NCBI GenBank assembly: GCA_947591315.1
Contig: CANQDD010000001.1
Location: 1 to 64,000, forward strand
Length of the DNA stretch: 64,000 nt
Reading direction: 5' to 3'
From: an uncultured Clostridia bacterium
Lineage (GTDB): Bacteria > Bacillota > Clostridia > UBA1381
A model generated the notes under the pieces. That model did no database searches. It had not been told where the DNA came from and saw nothing but the letters and a program-made list of their open reading frames with translations. Positions 15,568-24,641 of this stretch are shown here, piece by piece; within the stretch, counting starts at the first letter, position 1, and each line of letters begins with the position of its first letter. Made by a program: the position numbers and the translations under genes.

Positions 15568-15749
15568 TAGTTTTTTTCTAAAAGTTTGAAATGAGCCGCC
15601 GCGTGTATTTTCATCACGTCCGTCTTGCAAATTTTACCGAAAACTATTTTGCATATTATTTTAGCTTGCGTGCAAAATAGTATCAGTGTCGATGAAATTC
15701 GACACGATTAAATAGATTTGGGACTTTGAATGTGAAGGAGGGAACAGAA

Positions 15750-15941
15750 ATGGCAAAGAGCAAAATCAACATTCCGCAGGCTAAGCAGGCTATGGATCAG
15801 TTCAAGATGGAGGCTGCACGTGAGGTAGGCGTTAACCTTTCACAGGGTTACAACGGCGACATCACATCGAAGCAGGCAGGTTCGGTAGGCGGTCAGATGG
15901 TTAAGAAGATGATCGAGGATTATGAGAGCAGACTTAAGTAA
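15750..15941 (+). CDS. Alpha/beta-type small acid-soluble spore protein (SASP)
   Basis: Start at ATG 15750, 7 bp after GGAGGGA. The 63-aa product has the SASP signatures FKMEAAREVGV and GDITSKQAGSVGGQMVKKMI; the second contains the SASP helix region, but the usual GPR protease site (TEFASE-like) is not obvious. These proteins coat spore DNA and protect it from UV. A possible sigma-G-type promoter (GCATA, 17 bp, CAAAATA) lies at 15651-15679. The gene shows that the organism makes spores. Confidence 0.92.
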   Translation: MAKSKINIPQAKQAMDQFKMEAAREVGVNLSQGYNGDITSKQAGSVGGQMVKKMIEDYESRLK

Positions 15942-15985
15942 TCGAGTCTTGTGATAATTCTTTATCTTTAATTTGAACCGCAATG

Positions 15986-16028
15986 AAAAAGGTTATTAAA
16001 AATGGTTTCATTTTTAATAACCTTTTTT
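15986..16028. terminator. Bidirectional terminator
   Basis: A 19-bp stem beginning AAAAAGGTTATTAAAAATG with a 4-nt loop and flanking A/T runs separates the converging SASP and amidohydrolase genes. Confidence 0.85.
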
Positions 16029-16030
16029 AC

Positions 16031-17182
16031 TTATTTAATCTTAACGCCGTCTATGAACACCATGACGCATTTCGCGTCAAAACGCGTCGGCAAATCGGTA
16101 AACACCGCTATATCCGCGTCCTTGCCGACCTCCAAAGAGCCGACCCTGTCGTCGATGCGGCAGTTTTTCGCCGCGGCGCTCGTTACCGCACTTAACGCCT
16201 TGTCCTCGTCCATGCCGTGCTTTACCGACATAGCGGCGCAAAGCGGCAGATGCTCTATCGTTATTTCGGGGTGGTCTGTGATAATCGCCACATCTATACC
16301 GCGCTCCGACAAATTCCTGTACGTGTCGAACGTGAGGTTTTTAAGCTCCGGCTTACTCCTGTCGGACAGCGTCGGACCGAGCATGACGGGGATTTTTTCG
16401 CGTTCGAGTATCGGTGCGACAGCGTCGCCGTCGGAGCAGTGCTCAATCGTAATATCGACGTCAAACTCTTTGCCTATCCTTATCGCGGTACAAATATCGT
16501 CCGCGCGGTGAGCGTGGATTTTAACGGGAATTTCCCGTTTAAGCACGGGTATCATCGCCTCAAGCTTAATATCAAACTCCGGCTTTTCGTTATTCTCGCT
16601 GTCAGAGGTATACGCTTCAAGCTTTTCCATGTAATCCCTCGACTTAATAAACAGCTCGCGTATCAGCGCGACCGTGCCCATGCGCGTAACGGGAGCCTCC
16701 TCCTTTTCGCTGTACACAGCCTTCGGGTTCTCACCGAGCGCCATTTTCATCGCGGCGGGCGCTTTTACAATCATATCGTCAATACATATGCCGCACGTCT
16801 TTACAGCCGCGAACTGACCGCCCACGGGGTTAGCGCTGCCGGGACCGGTTACGACCGTTGTAATGCCCGCGCCGCGCGCCTCTTTAAAACCGCGGTCAAA
16901 CGGATTTATGCCGTCGATCGCGCGAAGGTGGGGCATAACGGGATCGCTGTCCTCGTTACCGTCGTCACCCTCAAAGCCTATGGAATCCTCAAACATTCCG
17001 ACGTGGCAGTGCGCGTCAATAAGACCGGGCATAACGACCATGCCTTCCGCGTCAACAACGCTGTCGGCAGCCTGTTCATCAGCGCCGACATATAAAATCT
17101 TTTCGTCAAACAGTACGCAGCCGTTTTCGATAACGTCACCCGCCATGGTGACGATTTTTCCGTTTTTGATAAGTGTTTTCAT
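16031..17182 (-). CDS. Amidohydrolase family protein
   Basis: The 383-aa protein is an amidohydrolase of the imidazolonepropionase-like branch. It has the metal-binding DAHCH near residue 57, histidines in IHAHR and IEHCSDG, and an aspartate in ITDHPE (about 313-318) near the C-terminal catalytic position. The N- and C-terminal strands build the usual small beta sandwich. The substrate cannot be read from sequence; a cyclic amide or dipeptide-like compound is typical. It is the last gene of a minus-strand group with thioredoxin reductase and glycosyltransferase genes, whose stop it overlaps by 4 bp. Confidence 0.85.
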   Translation of the reverse strand: MKTLIKNGKIVTMAGDVIENGCVLFDEKILYVGADEQAADSVVDAEGMVVMPGLIDAHCHVGMFEDSIGFEGDDGNEDSDPVMPHLRAIDGINPFDRGFKEARGAGITTVVTGPGSANPVGGQFAAVKTCGICIDDMIVKAPAAMKMALGENPKAVYSEKEEAPVTRMGTVALIRELFIKSRDYMEKLEAYTSDSENNEKPEFDIKLEAMIPVLKREIPVKIHAHRADDICTAIRIGKEFDVDITIEHCSDGDAVAPILEREKIPVMLGPTLSDRSKPELKNLTFDTYRNLSERGIDVAIITDHPEITIEHLPLCAAMSVKHGMDEDKALSAVTSAAAKNCRIDDRVGSLEVGKDADIAVFTDLPTRFDAKCVMVFIDGVKIK

Positions 17183-18111
17183 ACGCTTTTAATTCCCAAT
17201 TCATTCACATAATTTATCGCGCTGTTCGCCGCGACCGCGCCGTCAGCCGCAGCGGTTATTACCTGACGCAGCGGCGACACCCTTACGTCACCGGCGGCGT
17301 AAATACCGCGTATATTTGTCGCGAGGTACATATCCGTCTTTATAAATCCTCTTTCGCACAGCGCTATACCCGTTTCGCCAGCGAGCGCCGACGAAGGCAC
17401 AATACCTATCGCCACGATCGCGCCCGACGCTTGCAGTACATTTTTTTCACCCGTTACCACATTCTTTACCGACACGCTTTCAAGCGAAGCCGTACCGTTA
17501 AACCGCTCAACGACCGTATCCGTAAGAATCGTTATTTTACCGTTCGACCTTGCTCTTTCGAGAAGCGACGCGCTCGCCTTAAACCGCTTTGAGCGGTTCA
17601 ATACATACACCTTCGAGCAGAGCGTCGCAAGATAAATCGCGTCCTCCATAGCTGTGTTACCGCCGCCCACGACACATACCGCCTTATCCTTGAAAAACGC
17701 GCCGTCGCACGTTGCGCAGTACGACACGCCCGCGCCCGTAAGCTCCGTTTCACCGGGTGCGCCGAGCGTTTTCGGCTCCGCGCCCGTCGCGAAAATTACG
17801 GCTTTTGTCATGTACTTGTTTCTGCGCGTGTGTATAACCTTAACGTCGTATTCGGCGTTTTCGATTGACTTCACGTTATCTCTCAAAAATGTAACGTCAT
17901 ACTTTTTCGCGTGCTTTTCAATCGCCGCCGCAAGCTCCTCTCCGGTGGGGTTGTCCGCAAAACCGGGGTAGTTGTCTATTTCGTGCGTCTTTAATACCTG
18001 ACCGCCGCACGCGAGCTTTTCAAGCACAAGCGTTTTCATGCCGCCGCGCGCCGCGTAAATAGCCGCGCTCATTCCCGCCGCGCCGCCGCCTATTATTGCC
18101 ACATCATACAT
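17179..18111 (-). CDS. trxB: Thioredoxin-disulfide reductase (TrxB family)
   Basis: Start at ATG 18111, with GAGGAGG 9 bp upstream and an 8-bp overlap with the glycosyltransferase gene. The 310-aa product has an N-terminal FAD-binding GGGAAGMSAA, the redox-active CATC and the NAD(P)H-binding GGGNTAMEDA. The C-terminal GIYAAGDVR motif completes the family pattern. It reduces thioredoxin or a related protein using NAD(P)H and FAD. No thioredoxin gene is adjacent. A ferredoxin-dependent variant cannot be excluded. Confidence 0.88.
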   Translation of the reverse strand: MYDVAIIGGGAAGMSAAIYAARGGMKTLVLEKLACGGQVLKTHEIDNYPGFADNPTGEELAAAIEKHAKKYDVTFLRDNVKSIENAEYDVKVIHTRRNKYMTKAVIFATGAEPKTLGAPGETELTGAGVSYCATCDGAFFKDKAVCVVGGGNTAMEDAIYLATLCSKVYVLNRSKRFKASASLLERARSNGKITILTDTVVERFNGTASLESVSVKNVVTGEKNVLQASGAIVAIGIVPSSALAGETGIALCERGFIKTDMYLATNIRGIYAAGDVRVSPLRQVITAAADGAVAANSAINYVNELGIKSV

Positions 18112-19075
18112 CGCTGTCGTCCTCCTCGCTAACATACGCCTCAATAATATACCTCGGTCTGCGCTTAACTTCCTTGTAGAGCTTGCCTATATATTCGCCG
18201 ATAAGCCCCACCGCTAAAAGCTGCACACCGCCTATGAACCATATCGACATCATAAGCGACGCCCAGCCAGCGCCTGTGTTGCCGAGAAGCTTTTCGACAA
18301 GCGCGTACACAGCCATAGCGAACGCGAATACACACACAACCGCGCCGAGCGCGCTTATCATGCGTATCGGACTTATCGAGAACGACGTTATACCGTCAAA
18401 CGCGAACGACAGCATCTTTTTAAGCGGATATTTCGACTCGCCCGCGAACCGCTCCGCTCTGTCGTAATAAACGCTCGTTGACTTAAAGCCGACGAGCGGC
18501 ACCATTCCGCGCAGAAATAAATTCCTTTCGGGAAAATCCGCAAGCGTGTCGATCGCGCGCTTGCTCATAAGGCGGAAATCCGCGTGATTGAATACGATCT
18601 TAACACCCATGAGATTCATAAGCTTATAAAACGCAACCGCCGTCGTGCGCTTGAAGAACGTGTCGGTATCGCGCTTGTTCCTCACGCCGTACACCACATC
18701 GTACCCGTCTTTGAAATTTCTGACCATTTCGGGAATTACGTTTATATCGTCCTGCAAGTCCGCGTCAATCGAAACGGCGCAGTCGCACTCGTCCTTGACC
18801 GTCATAAGACCGCCGTAAAGCGCGTTCTGATGACCGGCGTTATGCGCGAGCTTTATCCCCGAGATTTCCCTGTGTTCACGCGTGAGCGAGCTTATAATAT
18901 CCCACGTGCCGTCGCGCGAGCCGTCGTCAACAAACACGATACGGCTTTTGCCGCTTATAAGACCTTCCGCGGTCATATTGTGAAACAGCTCCAGCATACG
19001 CTTCGACGTTTCCGGGAGCACAGCCTCCTCGTTGTAGCAGGGAACAACCACATATAATTTTACGCTTTTATCCAT
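18104..19075 (-). CDS. Family 2 glycosyltransferase (DPM1/GtrB-like) with two C-terminal membrane helices
   Basis: The 323-aa protein starts with a GT-A domain: VVPCYNEE, VDDGSRDGT and the metal-binding DADLQDD. The C-terminal 90 residues hold two membrane helices and a cytoplasmic tail, as in polyprenyl-phosphate glycosyltransferases (GtrB/ArnC type). It probably transfers a sugar to undecaprenyl phosphate at the inner face of the membrane for later use in wall polymer or lipoteichoic decoration. It is the first gene of the minus-strand group. Sugar specificity is unknown. Confidence 0.87.
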   Translation of the reverse strand: MDKSVKLYVVVPCYNEEAVLPETSKRMLELFHNMTAEGLISGKSRIVFVDDGSRDGTWDIISSLTREHREISGIKLAHNAGHQNALYGGLMTVKDECDCAVSIDADLQDDINVIPEMVRNFKDGYDVVYGVRNKRDTDTFFKRTTAVAFYKLMNLMGVKIVFNHADFRLMSKRAIDTLADFPERNLFLRGMVPLVGFKSTSVYYDRAERFAGESKYPLKKMLSFAFDGITSFSISPIRMISALGAVVCVFAFAMAVYALVEKLLGNTGAGWASLMMSIWFIGGVQLLAVGLIGEYIGKLYKEVKRRPRYIIEAYVSEEDDSDV

Positions 19076-19252
19076 ATCTCTACCTCTGTAAATAAATTAT
19101 ATGTAATAATTATACTACATTTTTCCTGCTTTAACAAGTGTATCGGCAAAAAAATCGTTTTGTCAACAAAACTTTTATAATTTGTAATGGTAAGTCGGCG
19201 CGTTATGTGGTAATATTATAGTGATAAATAACGAAATCGGGAATGATATATT

Positions 19253-19717
19253 ATGATAAGAAGAATGGAAAAGGGCGAGACACGCGACGTTATGGATCTG
19301 TGGCTCCGCACATCAAATTATTCAAACTCATTTGTCGAGTCCGAATTTTGGACGACGCATTACGAGTACGTAAAGCAAAAGTACATAGACAAGAAGGACA
19401 CCTTTGTGTATATTAAAGACAATAAAATAGTCGGATTTACAGTTGTGGACGAGAGTAACGAGATATGCGGACTGTTTGTTGATCCCGAATACCAGAACGA
19501 GGGGATAGGCAGGGAGCTTATAACCTTCCTAAAGTCCGAGTACCCGCGCCTTCATATTGATATTTACGCGAGAAACAGAAAGGCGTTCGCGTTTTCACTG
19601 CAAACGGGCTTCGTTGTTGACGGCGCGTCGCGGCAGGCGAACAACAACGAGCTTATGTACACCATGGTATGGGGCGAGGACGAAATCGAGGACGATGTAA
19701 AAATCTGGAAAAGATAA
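19253..19717 (+). CDS. GNAT family N-acetyltransferase
   Basis: The 154-aa protein has the GNAT acetyl-CoA loop QNEGIGREL after the LFVDPEY strand. The C-terminal ARNRKAFAFSLQTGF resembles the end of RimI/PhnO-like enzymes. The natural acceptor is unknown. It stands alone, with a possible -10 (TAATAT) preceded by GTGG at about 19210. A 100-bp spacer carries the promoter of the next gene. Confidence 0.82.
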   Translation: MIRRMEKGETRDVMDLWLRTSNYSNSFVESEFWTTHYEYVKQKYIDKKDTFVYIKDNKIVGFTVVDESNEICGLFVDPEYQNEGIGRELITFLKSEYPRLHIDIYARNRKAFAFSLQTGFVVDGASRQANNNELMYTMVWGEDEIEDDVKIWKR

Positions 19718-19771
19718 TAGGGGAGTGTAGCAGCCGTGCGGCAGCGTGTGCCGCGCGGCTTAAATTTTATG

Positions 19772-19800
19772 TTGCAAAACAGAACGATATGTGCTACAAT
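19772..19800 (+). promoter_or_regulatory. Promoter of the HAD hydrolase gene
   Basis: TTGCAA and TACAAT are separated by 17 bp and lie 21 bp before the chosen TTG start. Confidence 0.6.
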
Positions 19801-19820
19801 ACTGCATTGAGGTGAAAAAA

Positions 19821-20453
19821 TTGAAGGGAGCAATATTTGACGTTGACGGCACGCTGCTCGACTCGATGAAAATGTGGTACGAGCTTGTTGTGCGGTTTTA
19901 CGATGAACACGGCGTGCAGGCTGACGCGGACGAGGCGTTTAAGTACATGGATATGACGCTCGAGGAGTCGATACCGATTATCACAGAGGAACTGGGTCTC
20001 GACATGACGTTTGACGAGATACTGGAGTGCCTCAAAAGCATGGCAGCCGAATATTACAGAGAGAGCGTCCTCTTAAAGGACGGCGCGGCTGAATATATGA
20101 GGAAGCTTCACGGCGCGGGCGTTAAAATAGCGATCGCGACGTCGGGCTATGAGGAACTTTGCAAAGCGGCATTCACGCGTCTCGGCGTGTGGGACTTGAT
20201 AGACGCGCGCGCGTACTCGGCTGAGGTTGGCGTGAACAAGTCAAACCCCAATATATACCTATTGGCGGCGGAAAGGCTCGGAGTTGAACCCGCCGACTGC
20301 ACCGTTTACGAGGATATAGCCGTAGGCATCGAGGGTGCGAAAAAAGGCGGCTTTAGGACGTGCGCCGTATACGACGATTCAAATAAGGACGACACGGAGC
20401 TTTTGAAAGAAACAGCCGACCGCTACATCACAGGCTGGCGGGAGCTTATATAA
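19821..20453 (+). CDS. HAD-family phosphatase (beta-phosphoglucomutase-like)
   Basis: I place the start at TTG 19821, 6 bp after GAGGTG, which puts the first HAD motif FDVDGTLLDS at the N-terminus as usual. The track GTG at 19791 overlaps the -10 element. The 211-aa product also has motif II (IATSGY), the motif III lysine (VNKSNPNIY) and motif IV (VYEDIAVG). Substrates are probably sugar phosphates. It lies 15 bp upstream of the bipA gene and may be co-transcribed with it. Confidence 0.85.
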   Translation: MKGAIFDVDGTLLDSMKMWYELVVRFYDEHGVQADADEAFKYMDMTLEESIPIITEELGLDMTFDEILECLKSMAAEYYRESVLLKDGAAEYMRKLHGAGVKIAIATSGYEELCKAAFTRLGVWDLIDARAYSAEVGVNKSNPNIYLLAAERLGVEPADCTVYEDIAVGIEGAKKGGFRTCAVYDDSNKDDTELLKETADRYITGWRELI

Positions 20454-20468
20454 CAAAGGAAGGTTAGT

Positions 20469-22301
20469 ATGACGGAAAGAGAAAGCATAAGAAATATAGC
20501 GATAATCGCGCATGTTGACCATGGCAAAACAACGCTCGTGGACGCTATGCTCGCGCAAAGCGGCACGTTCCGCGAAAACGAGCAGGTGGACGAGCGTGTA
20601 ATGGACTCGAACGACCTTGAGCGCGAGAGGGGCATTACCATTCTCGCGAAAAATACGTCGCTCGACTACAAAGGCACGAAGATCAACATTATAGACACTC
20701 CGGGACACGCCGATTTCGGCGGCGAGGTGGAGCGCGGACTTGAAATGGCTGACGGCGTGCTGCTTTTGGTCGACGCGTTCGAGGGCTGTATGCCGCAGAC
20801 GAGATTTGTGCTGTCAAAGGCGCTTGCGCTCGGCTTAAAGCCCATCATAGTCGTAAACAAGGTCGACCGCCCCAACGCGCGTCCGTATGAGGTCGTGGAC
20901 GAGGTGCTTGAACTGTTCCTCGACCTCGGCGCGAGCGAGGAACAGATAGACACGCCCGTAATATACGCGTCGGGACGGGACGGCTGGGCAAGCGCCGAAT
21001 ATAACCCCGAGCAGCCGAACGGCGATCTTACGGCGCTTTTCGACCTTATCGTGAGTTATATACCGTGCCCCGACTGCGAGGACGACGCGCCGTTTCAAAT
21101 GCTCGTTTCAAACATAGACTATGACGATTACACGGGACGCATAGCCGTCGGTAAGATACAGCGCGGCAGCGTCACAACGAATATGCCGCTGTCGATATGC
21201 CGTCACGACGGAACGGTCGCGCATGCCAAGGCTACAAAGCTTTATATCTTTGACGGACTAAAAAAATCGGCTGTCGACGAGGTGGGAGCGGGCGATATCG
21301 TGGCAATCTCCGGCATAACCGATATAAATATAGGCGAAACGGTGTGTGATACAAACAATCCCGAACCGCTGCCGTTTGTGAAAATAGACGATCCCGTTCT
21401 TTCCATGACGTTCAGCGTCAACGACAGTCCGTTCGCCGGACAAGACGGCAAATTTGTAACATCGCGCCACCTACGCGACAGACTTTTCCGCGAGCTTGAC
21501 TCGAACGTGAGCCTCCGCGTTGACGAGACGGACACGACCGAGAGCTTCGTCGTGTCGGGACGCGGCGAGCTGCACCTTTCGGTGCTTATAGAGAATATGC
21601 GCCGCGAGGGGTACGAATTTCAGGTGTCGAACCCCGTCGTAATATATAAGACGATTGACGGTGTGAAGTGCGAGCCGATAGAGCGTCTGACCGTCGATGT
21701 GCCGGACGAGTATACGGGAGCCGTAATGGACGGTATTATACAGCGCAAGGGTGAAATGACGAATATGACGCCCGCGTCGGCGGGTTACACAAGGCTGGAA
21801 TTTCTTATTCCGTCACGAGGTCTTATCGGCTACCGCAGCGAGCTTCTCACCGCCACAAAGGGTACGGGCGTTGTAAACAGTATTCTTGAAGGCTACGAGC
21901 CGTACAAAGGCGACATGTCCGCGCGCAGCAGGGGAGTGCTTATCGCGTGGGAGAACGGCACAACGATAACCTACGGACTTTTTAACGCGCAGGAGCGCGG
22001 CACGCTCTTTATAGGACCGGGCGTGGAGGTTTACGAGGGCATGATAGTCGGCGAAAGCTCGCGTCTTGAAGATATTACGGTAAACGTGTGTAAGAAAAAA
22101 CACGCCACAAACACGCGCGCCTCGGGCAGTGACGACGCGCTCAAGCTCACACCGCCGAAGGATATGAGCCTCGAGGAATGTCTTGAATTTATCGCGGACG
22201 ACGAGCTTGTCGAGGTTACCCCCAACCACCTCCGAATGAGAAAACGTATCCTTAACACATCTCTCCGCGCCAAAGCGGAAAGTAGGAAAAAGCAGCAGTA
22301 A
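20469..22301 (+). CDS. typA: Translational GTPase TypA/BipA
   Basis: The 610-aa protein has the translational GTPase motifs AHVDHGKTT (G1), DTPGHADFGGEVER (G3) and NKVDR (G4). EF-Tu domain 2-like, EF-G domain III/V-like and BipA-specific C-terminal domains follow. AAGGAAGG precedes the ATG. BipA binds ribosomes and assists 50S assembly, notably under stress or cold. Length matches the family. Confidence 0.96.
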   Translation: MTERESIRNIAIIAHVDHGKTTLVDAMLAQSGTFRENEQVDERVMDSNDLERERGITILAKNTSLDYKGTKINIIDTPGHADFGGEVERGLEMADGVLLLVDAFEGCMPQTRFVLSKALALGLKPIIVVNKVDRPNARPYEVVDEVLELFLDLGASEEQIDTPVIYASGRDGWASAEYNPEQPNGDLTALFDLIVSYIPCPDCEDDAPFQMLVSNIDYDDYTGRIAVGKIQRGSVTTNMPLSICRHDGTVAHAKATKLYIFDGLKKSAVDEVGAGDIVAISGITDINIGETVCDTNNPEPLPFVKIDDPVLSMTFSVNDSPFAGQDGKFVTSRHLRDRLFRELDSNVSLRVDETDTTESFVVSGRGELHLSVLIENMRREGYEFQVSNPVVIYKTIDGVKCEPIERLTVDVPDEYTGAVMDGIIQRKGEMTNMTPASAGYTRLEFLIPSRGLIGYRSELLTATKGTGVVNSILEGYEPYKGDMSARSRGVLIAWENGTTITYGLFNAQERGTLFIGPGVEVYEGMIVGESSRLEDITVNVCKKKHATNTRASGSDDALKLTPPKDMSLEECLEFIADDELVEVTPNHLRMRKRILNTSLRAKAESRKKQQ

Positions 22302-22306
22302 AATAC

Positions 22307-22335
22307 TTGAATATTATCCCGCCGTATGATAAAAT
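22307..22335 (+). promoter_or_regulatory. Promoter of the Fic-like gene
   Basis: TTGAAT and TAAAAT are separated by 17 bp, 52 bp before the chosen ATG at 22388. The track ORF start at 22307 falls inside this promoter. Confidence 0.55.
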
Positions 22336-22387
22336 AATATTGTGGTATACGTCAAAAAACTTTGACGTTAGAGAGCGAGGTGTCATT

Positions 22388-23053
22388 ATGAAAGCGAAAT
22401 TTTCCATGTCGCGGGAAGAAAATATTTTCTTCGTCAAGCGGAACATTGTTGACTATATATGGAAAAGCGCGAATCTTGAAGGCATCGGAGTAACATATCC
22501 CGACACGCAGACCATTTACGACGGCTTATCCGTATCGGGGTACACAATAGACGAAATCAACGCGATAAACGACTTAAAACACGCGTGGCAGTATATTCTC
22601 GACAACATAAACGCAGAGCTTGACCTCGAATATATAAAGCACACGCATATGCTGCTCGGTAAGTTTACCGTTATAAACGCCGGCTCTTTGCGCCGCGATG
22701 AGGTTCATATCGGCGGCACGGACTGGACTCCCGATCTGCCGGAGGAAAACAAAATTAAGGAAGAAATAAATGCCGTAATGCGCCGCTCGGATATATCACA
22801 CACGGAACGCGCGCTGGATATGACGCTGCTGCTGATGCGTCTGCAAATGTTCTATGACGGCAACAAACGGCTTGCGATGCTCATAGGAAATAAAATTATG
22901 ATAGAAAGCGGTCAGGGAGTAATAAGCGTTAAGCAGAGTGACAACAGCGAATTTTACAGATTGCTTATAGCTTATTATGAAACGGGCAGCGCCGGCGCAA
23001 TCAAACAGTTCATGTATAACAACTGCATTGACGGCATGACGTTTACGCATTGA
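22388..23053 (+). CDS. Fic/Doc-family protein with an altered catalytic motif
   Basis: Start at ATG 22388 after GAGCGAGGTG. The 221-aa product has a Fic fold with an N-terminal helix bundle and the LRRDEV beta-flap region. The Fic loop reads QMFYDGNKR where HPFxDGNGR is expected, so the catalytic histidine is replaced by glutamine. The phosphate-binding DGN and the final arginine are kept. Fic enzymes transfer AMP or related groups to target hydroxyls using that histidine. This copy is therefore probably inactive as an AMPylase or catalyses something else. No antitoxin gene is adjacent; an inhibitory helix (S/T)xxxE(G/N) is not obvious. Confidence 0.82.
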   Translation: MKAKFSMSREENIFFVKRNIVDYIWKSANLEGIGVTYPDTQTIYDGLSVSGYTIDEINAINDLKHAWQYILDNINAELDLEYIKHTHMLLGKFTVINAGSLRRDEVHIGGTDWTPDLPEENKIKEEINAVMRRSDISHTERALDMTLLLMRLQMFYDGNKRLAMLIGNKIMIESGQGVISVKQSDNSEFYRLLIAYYETGSAGAIKQFMYNNCIDGMTFTH

Positions 23054-23080
23054 AAAAGAAGGTCATACGACCTTCTTTTT
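23053..23080. terminator. Bidirectional terminator between fic and the RelBE-like module
   Basis: AAAAAGAAGGTC and GACCTTCTTTTT pair perfectly around a 4-nt loop. Confidence 0.85.
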
Positions 23081-23086
23081 ACTTAT

Positions 23087-23350
23087 TCATTTATCATCAT
23101 AATGCCCTTTGCAGGCGGCTATAATAATCGCATTATCGGTCACTTTGTATACAACCCTGTTTTCTTCATCAATGCGTCGGCTCCACCAACCGTTAAAATT
23201 ACCTTTCAGCAATTCGGGTTTTCCGATGCCGGAATAGTAATTCCGCTGAATATCCTTTATTAAAGCGTTGATTTTTTTCAATGTCTTTTTATCTTGCCTT
23301 TGCCAAAAGCAATAGTCTTCCCACGCTTTTTCTTCCCAAAGTAATCTCAT
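23087..23350 (-). CDS. Txe/YoeB-family RNase toxin
   Basis: The 87-aa product matches YoeB/Txe toxins from its start (LLWEEKAWEDYCFW) to the KPELLKGNFNGWWSRRID core and the ACKGHYDD end. The catalytic glutamate, arginine and histidine positions of the family are present. YoeB cleaves mRNA at the ribosomal A site. The antitoxin gene lies 4 bp upstream on the same strand, as expected for a type II pair. Confidence 0.88.
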   Translation of the reverse strand: MRLLWEEKAWEDYCFWQRQDKKTLKKINALIKDIQRNYYSGIGKPELLKGNFNGWWSRRIDEENRVVYKVTDNAIIIAACKGHYDDK

Positions 23351-23354
23351 GGCT

Positions 23355-23615
23355 TTAATCCTCTCTTAAATTATGTTCTACCAGATTTGCCGTGCCTGCT
23401 TCAATATCCGATATAACATTTGTCAGATACGCCATATTACTCTCCGAATAAAACGGATCGGCTGTAATTTCAAAGGGTATTCTTTTTTCTCTGCTTACCT
23501 TTTTCGCGAATATTGTAAAAGCGGTCGTCATGCTCATACCCATTTCCGTACACACCTGTTCCATTGACTTTTTCAGATTTTCGTCCATACGGAAATTCAC
23601 CATTGTCTGTGCCAT
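23355..23615 (-). CDS. RelB/DinJ-family antitoxin
   Basis: Start at ATG 23615, 8 bp after GAAGGGAG; the track start at 23648 falls inside the -10 element. The 86-aa product has an N-terminal ribbon-helix-helix (TMVNFRMDENLKKSMEQVC ... SMTTAFTIF). The C-terminal tail should wrap around and neutralise the toxin. It probably represses its own promoter together with the toxin. Confidence 0.87.
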   Translation of the reverse strand: MAQTMVNFRMDENLKKSMEQVCTEMGMSMTTAFTIFAKKVSREKRIPFEITADPFYSESNMAYLTNVISDIEAGTANLVEHNLRED

Positions 23616-23639
23616 ATATATCACTCCCTTCACAATGAT

Positions 23640-23684
23640 ATTATACACGTTTGTAAAGCATTTGTCAACACTTTGCTTTACAAA
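23640..23684 (-). promoter_or_regulatory. Promoter and operator of the RelBE-like module
   Basis: On the minus strand TTGACA (23668-23663) and TATAAT (23645-23640) are exactly consensus and 17 bp apart. A perfect 11-bp inverted repeat, TTTGTAAAGCA (23650-23660) and TGCTTTACAAA (23674-23684), brackets the -35 and is the likely antitoxin operator. Confidence 0.8.
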
Positions 23685-23736
23685 TGATAAAAATTGTCTT
23701 TGTTATTAAATATTTCATCAAAACAGAAAAAAATAC

Positions 23737-23765
23737 TTGATTTTTCAAAATATATGTGGTAAAAT
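23737..23765 (+). promoter_or_regulatory. Promoter of rpsB-tsf
   Basis: TTGATT and TAAAAT are separated by 17 bp, with GTGG directly before the -10. A 114-bp leader follows; it could hold the S2 autoregulatory structure, which I could not confirm. Confidence 0.65.
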
Positions 23766-23878
23766 ACCACGGTATGCAAAATACACACGTCCGCGGATTG
23801 TGCGAATGTTGCCCTTTTGCCGGGGTTTTCGCGCAAGGCGAAGCGGGCGGAGGAACAAAAAACAAGGAGGAAACAAAA

Positions 23879-24622
23879 ATGGCAAACGTAATTTCAATGA
23901 AGCAGCTCCTCGAAGCGGGAGTTCACTTCGGACACCAGACGAGAAGATGGAACCCCAAAATGGCTGAGTACATCTTCACGGAGAGAAACGGCATCTACAT
24001 CATCGACCTTCAGAAAACGGTTAAGAAGGTTGAGGAGGCGTACTACTTCGTAAGAGACGTAGCGGCTTCGGGCGAGGACATTCTTTTCGTCGGAACAAAG
24101 AAGCAGGCTCAGGACTCCATCAAGGAGGAAGCCGAGAGAGTAGGCATGTACTACGTAAACGCGAGATGGCTCGGCGGCATGCTCACAAACTTCAAGACGA
24201 TAAAGCAGAGAATCGAAAGACTCGCGCAGATCAACGCTATGGAGGAGGACGGCACATTTGACGCGCTCCCCAAGAAGGAAGTTATCAAGCTCAAGGCGCA
24301 GAGAGACAAGCTCGAAAAGTATCTCGGCGGCATTAAGGAAATGAAGAAGCTTCCGGGCGCTATGTTCGTTGTAGACCCGAGAAAGGAAAAGATAGCCATA
24401 TCCGAGGCGCACAAGCTCAATATCCCCGTAGTCGCAATCGTTGATACCAACTGCGATCCGGACGAGGTTGACTACGTGATCCCCGGTAATGACGACGCTA
24501 TAAGAGCGGTAAAGCTTATCGCTTCAACAATGGCGAATGCAATAATCGAAGGCAAGCAGGGCGAGGACAGCGCGGCTGACGAAGCGGCTGAAGAAGAAAC
24601 CGAAGCGCCCGTTGAGGAATAA
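23879..24622 (+). CDS. rpsB: 30S ribosomal protein S2
   Basis: Start at ATG 23879, 6 bp after AAGGAGGAAAC. The 247-aa product opens with the diagnostic [20 protein letters not shown] and contains FVGTKKQAQ and RWLGGMLTN. The acidic C-terminal tail is normal for S2. It binds the 30S head-body junction late in assembly. The gene is followed by tsf, the standard pair. Confidence 0.97.
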   Translation: MANVISMKQLLEAGVHFGHQTRRWNPKMAEYIFTERNGIYIIDLQKTVKKVEEAYYFVRDVAASGEDILFVGTKKQAQDSIKEEAERVGMYYVNARWLGGMLTNFKTIKQRIERLAQINAMEEDGTFDALPKKEVIKLKAQRDKLEKYLGGIKEMKKLPGAMFVVDPRKEKIAISEAHKLNIPVVAIVDTNCDPDEVDYVIPGNDDAIRAVKLIASTMANAIIEGKQGEDSAADEAAEEETEAPVEE

Positions 24623-24641
24623 TATATAGGAGGAAACCGTA

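Noticed and set aside
15161-15589. ORFs of 61 and 113 codons across the tRNA-Ser genes
   Set aside because: They are translations of tRNA sequence, a frequent artefact of ORF callers.
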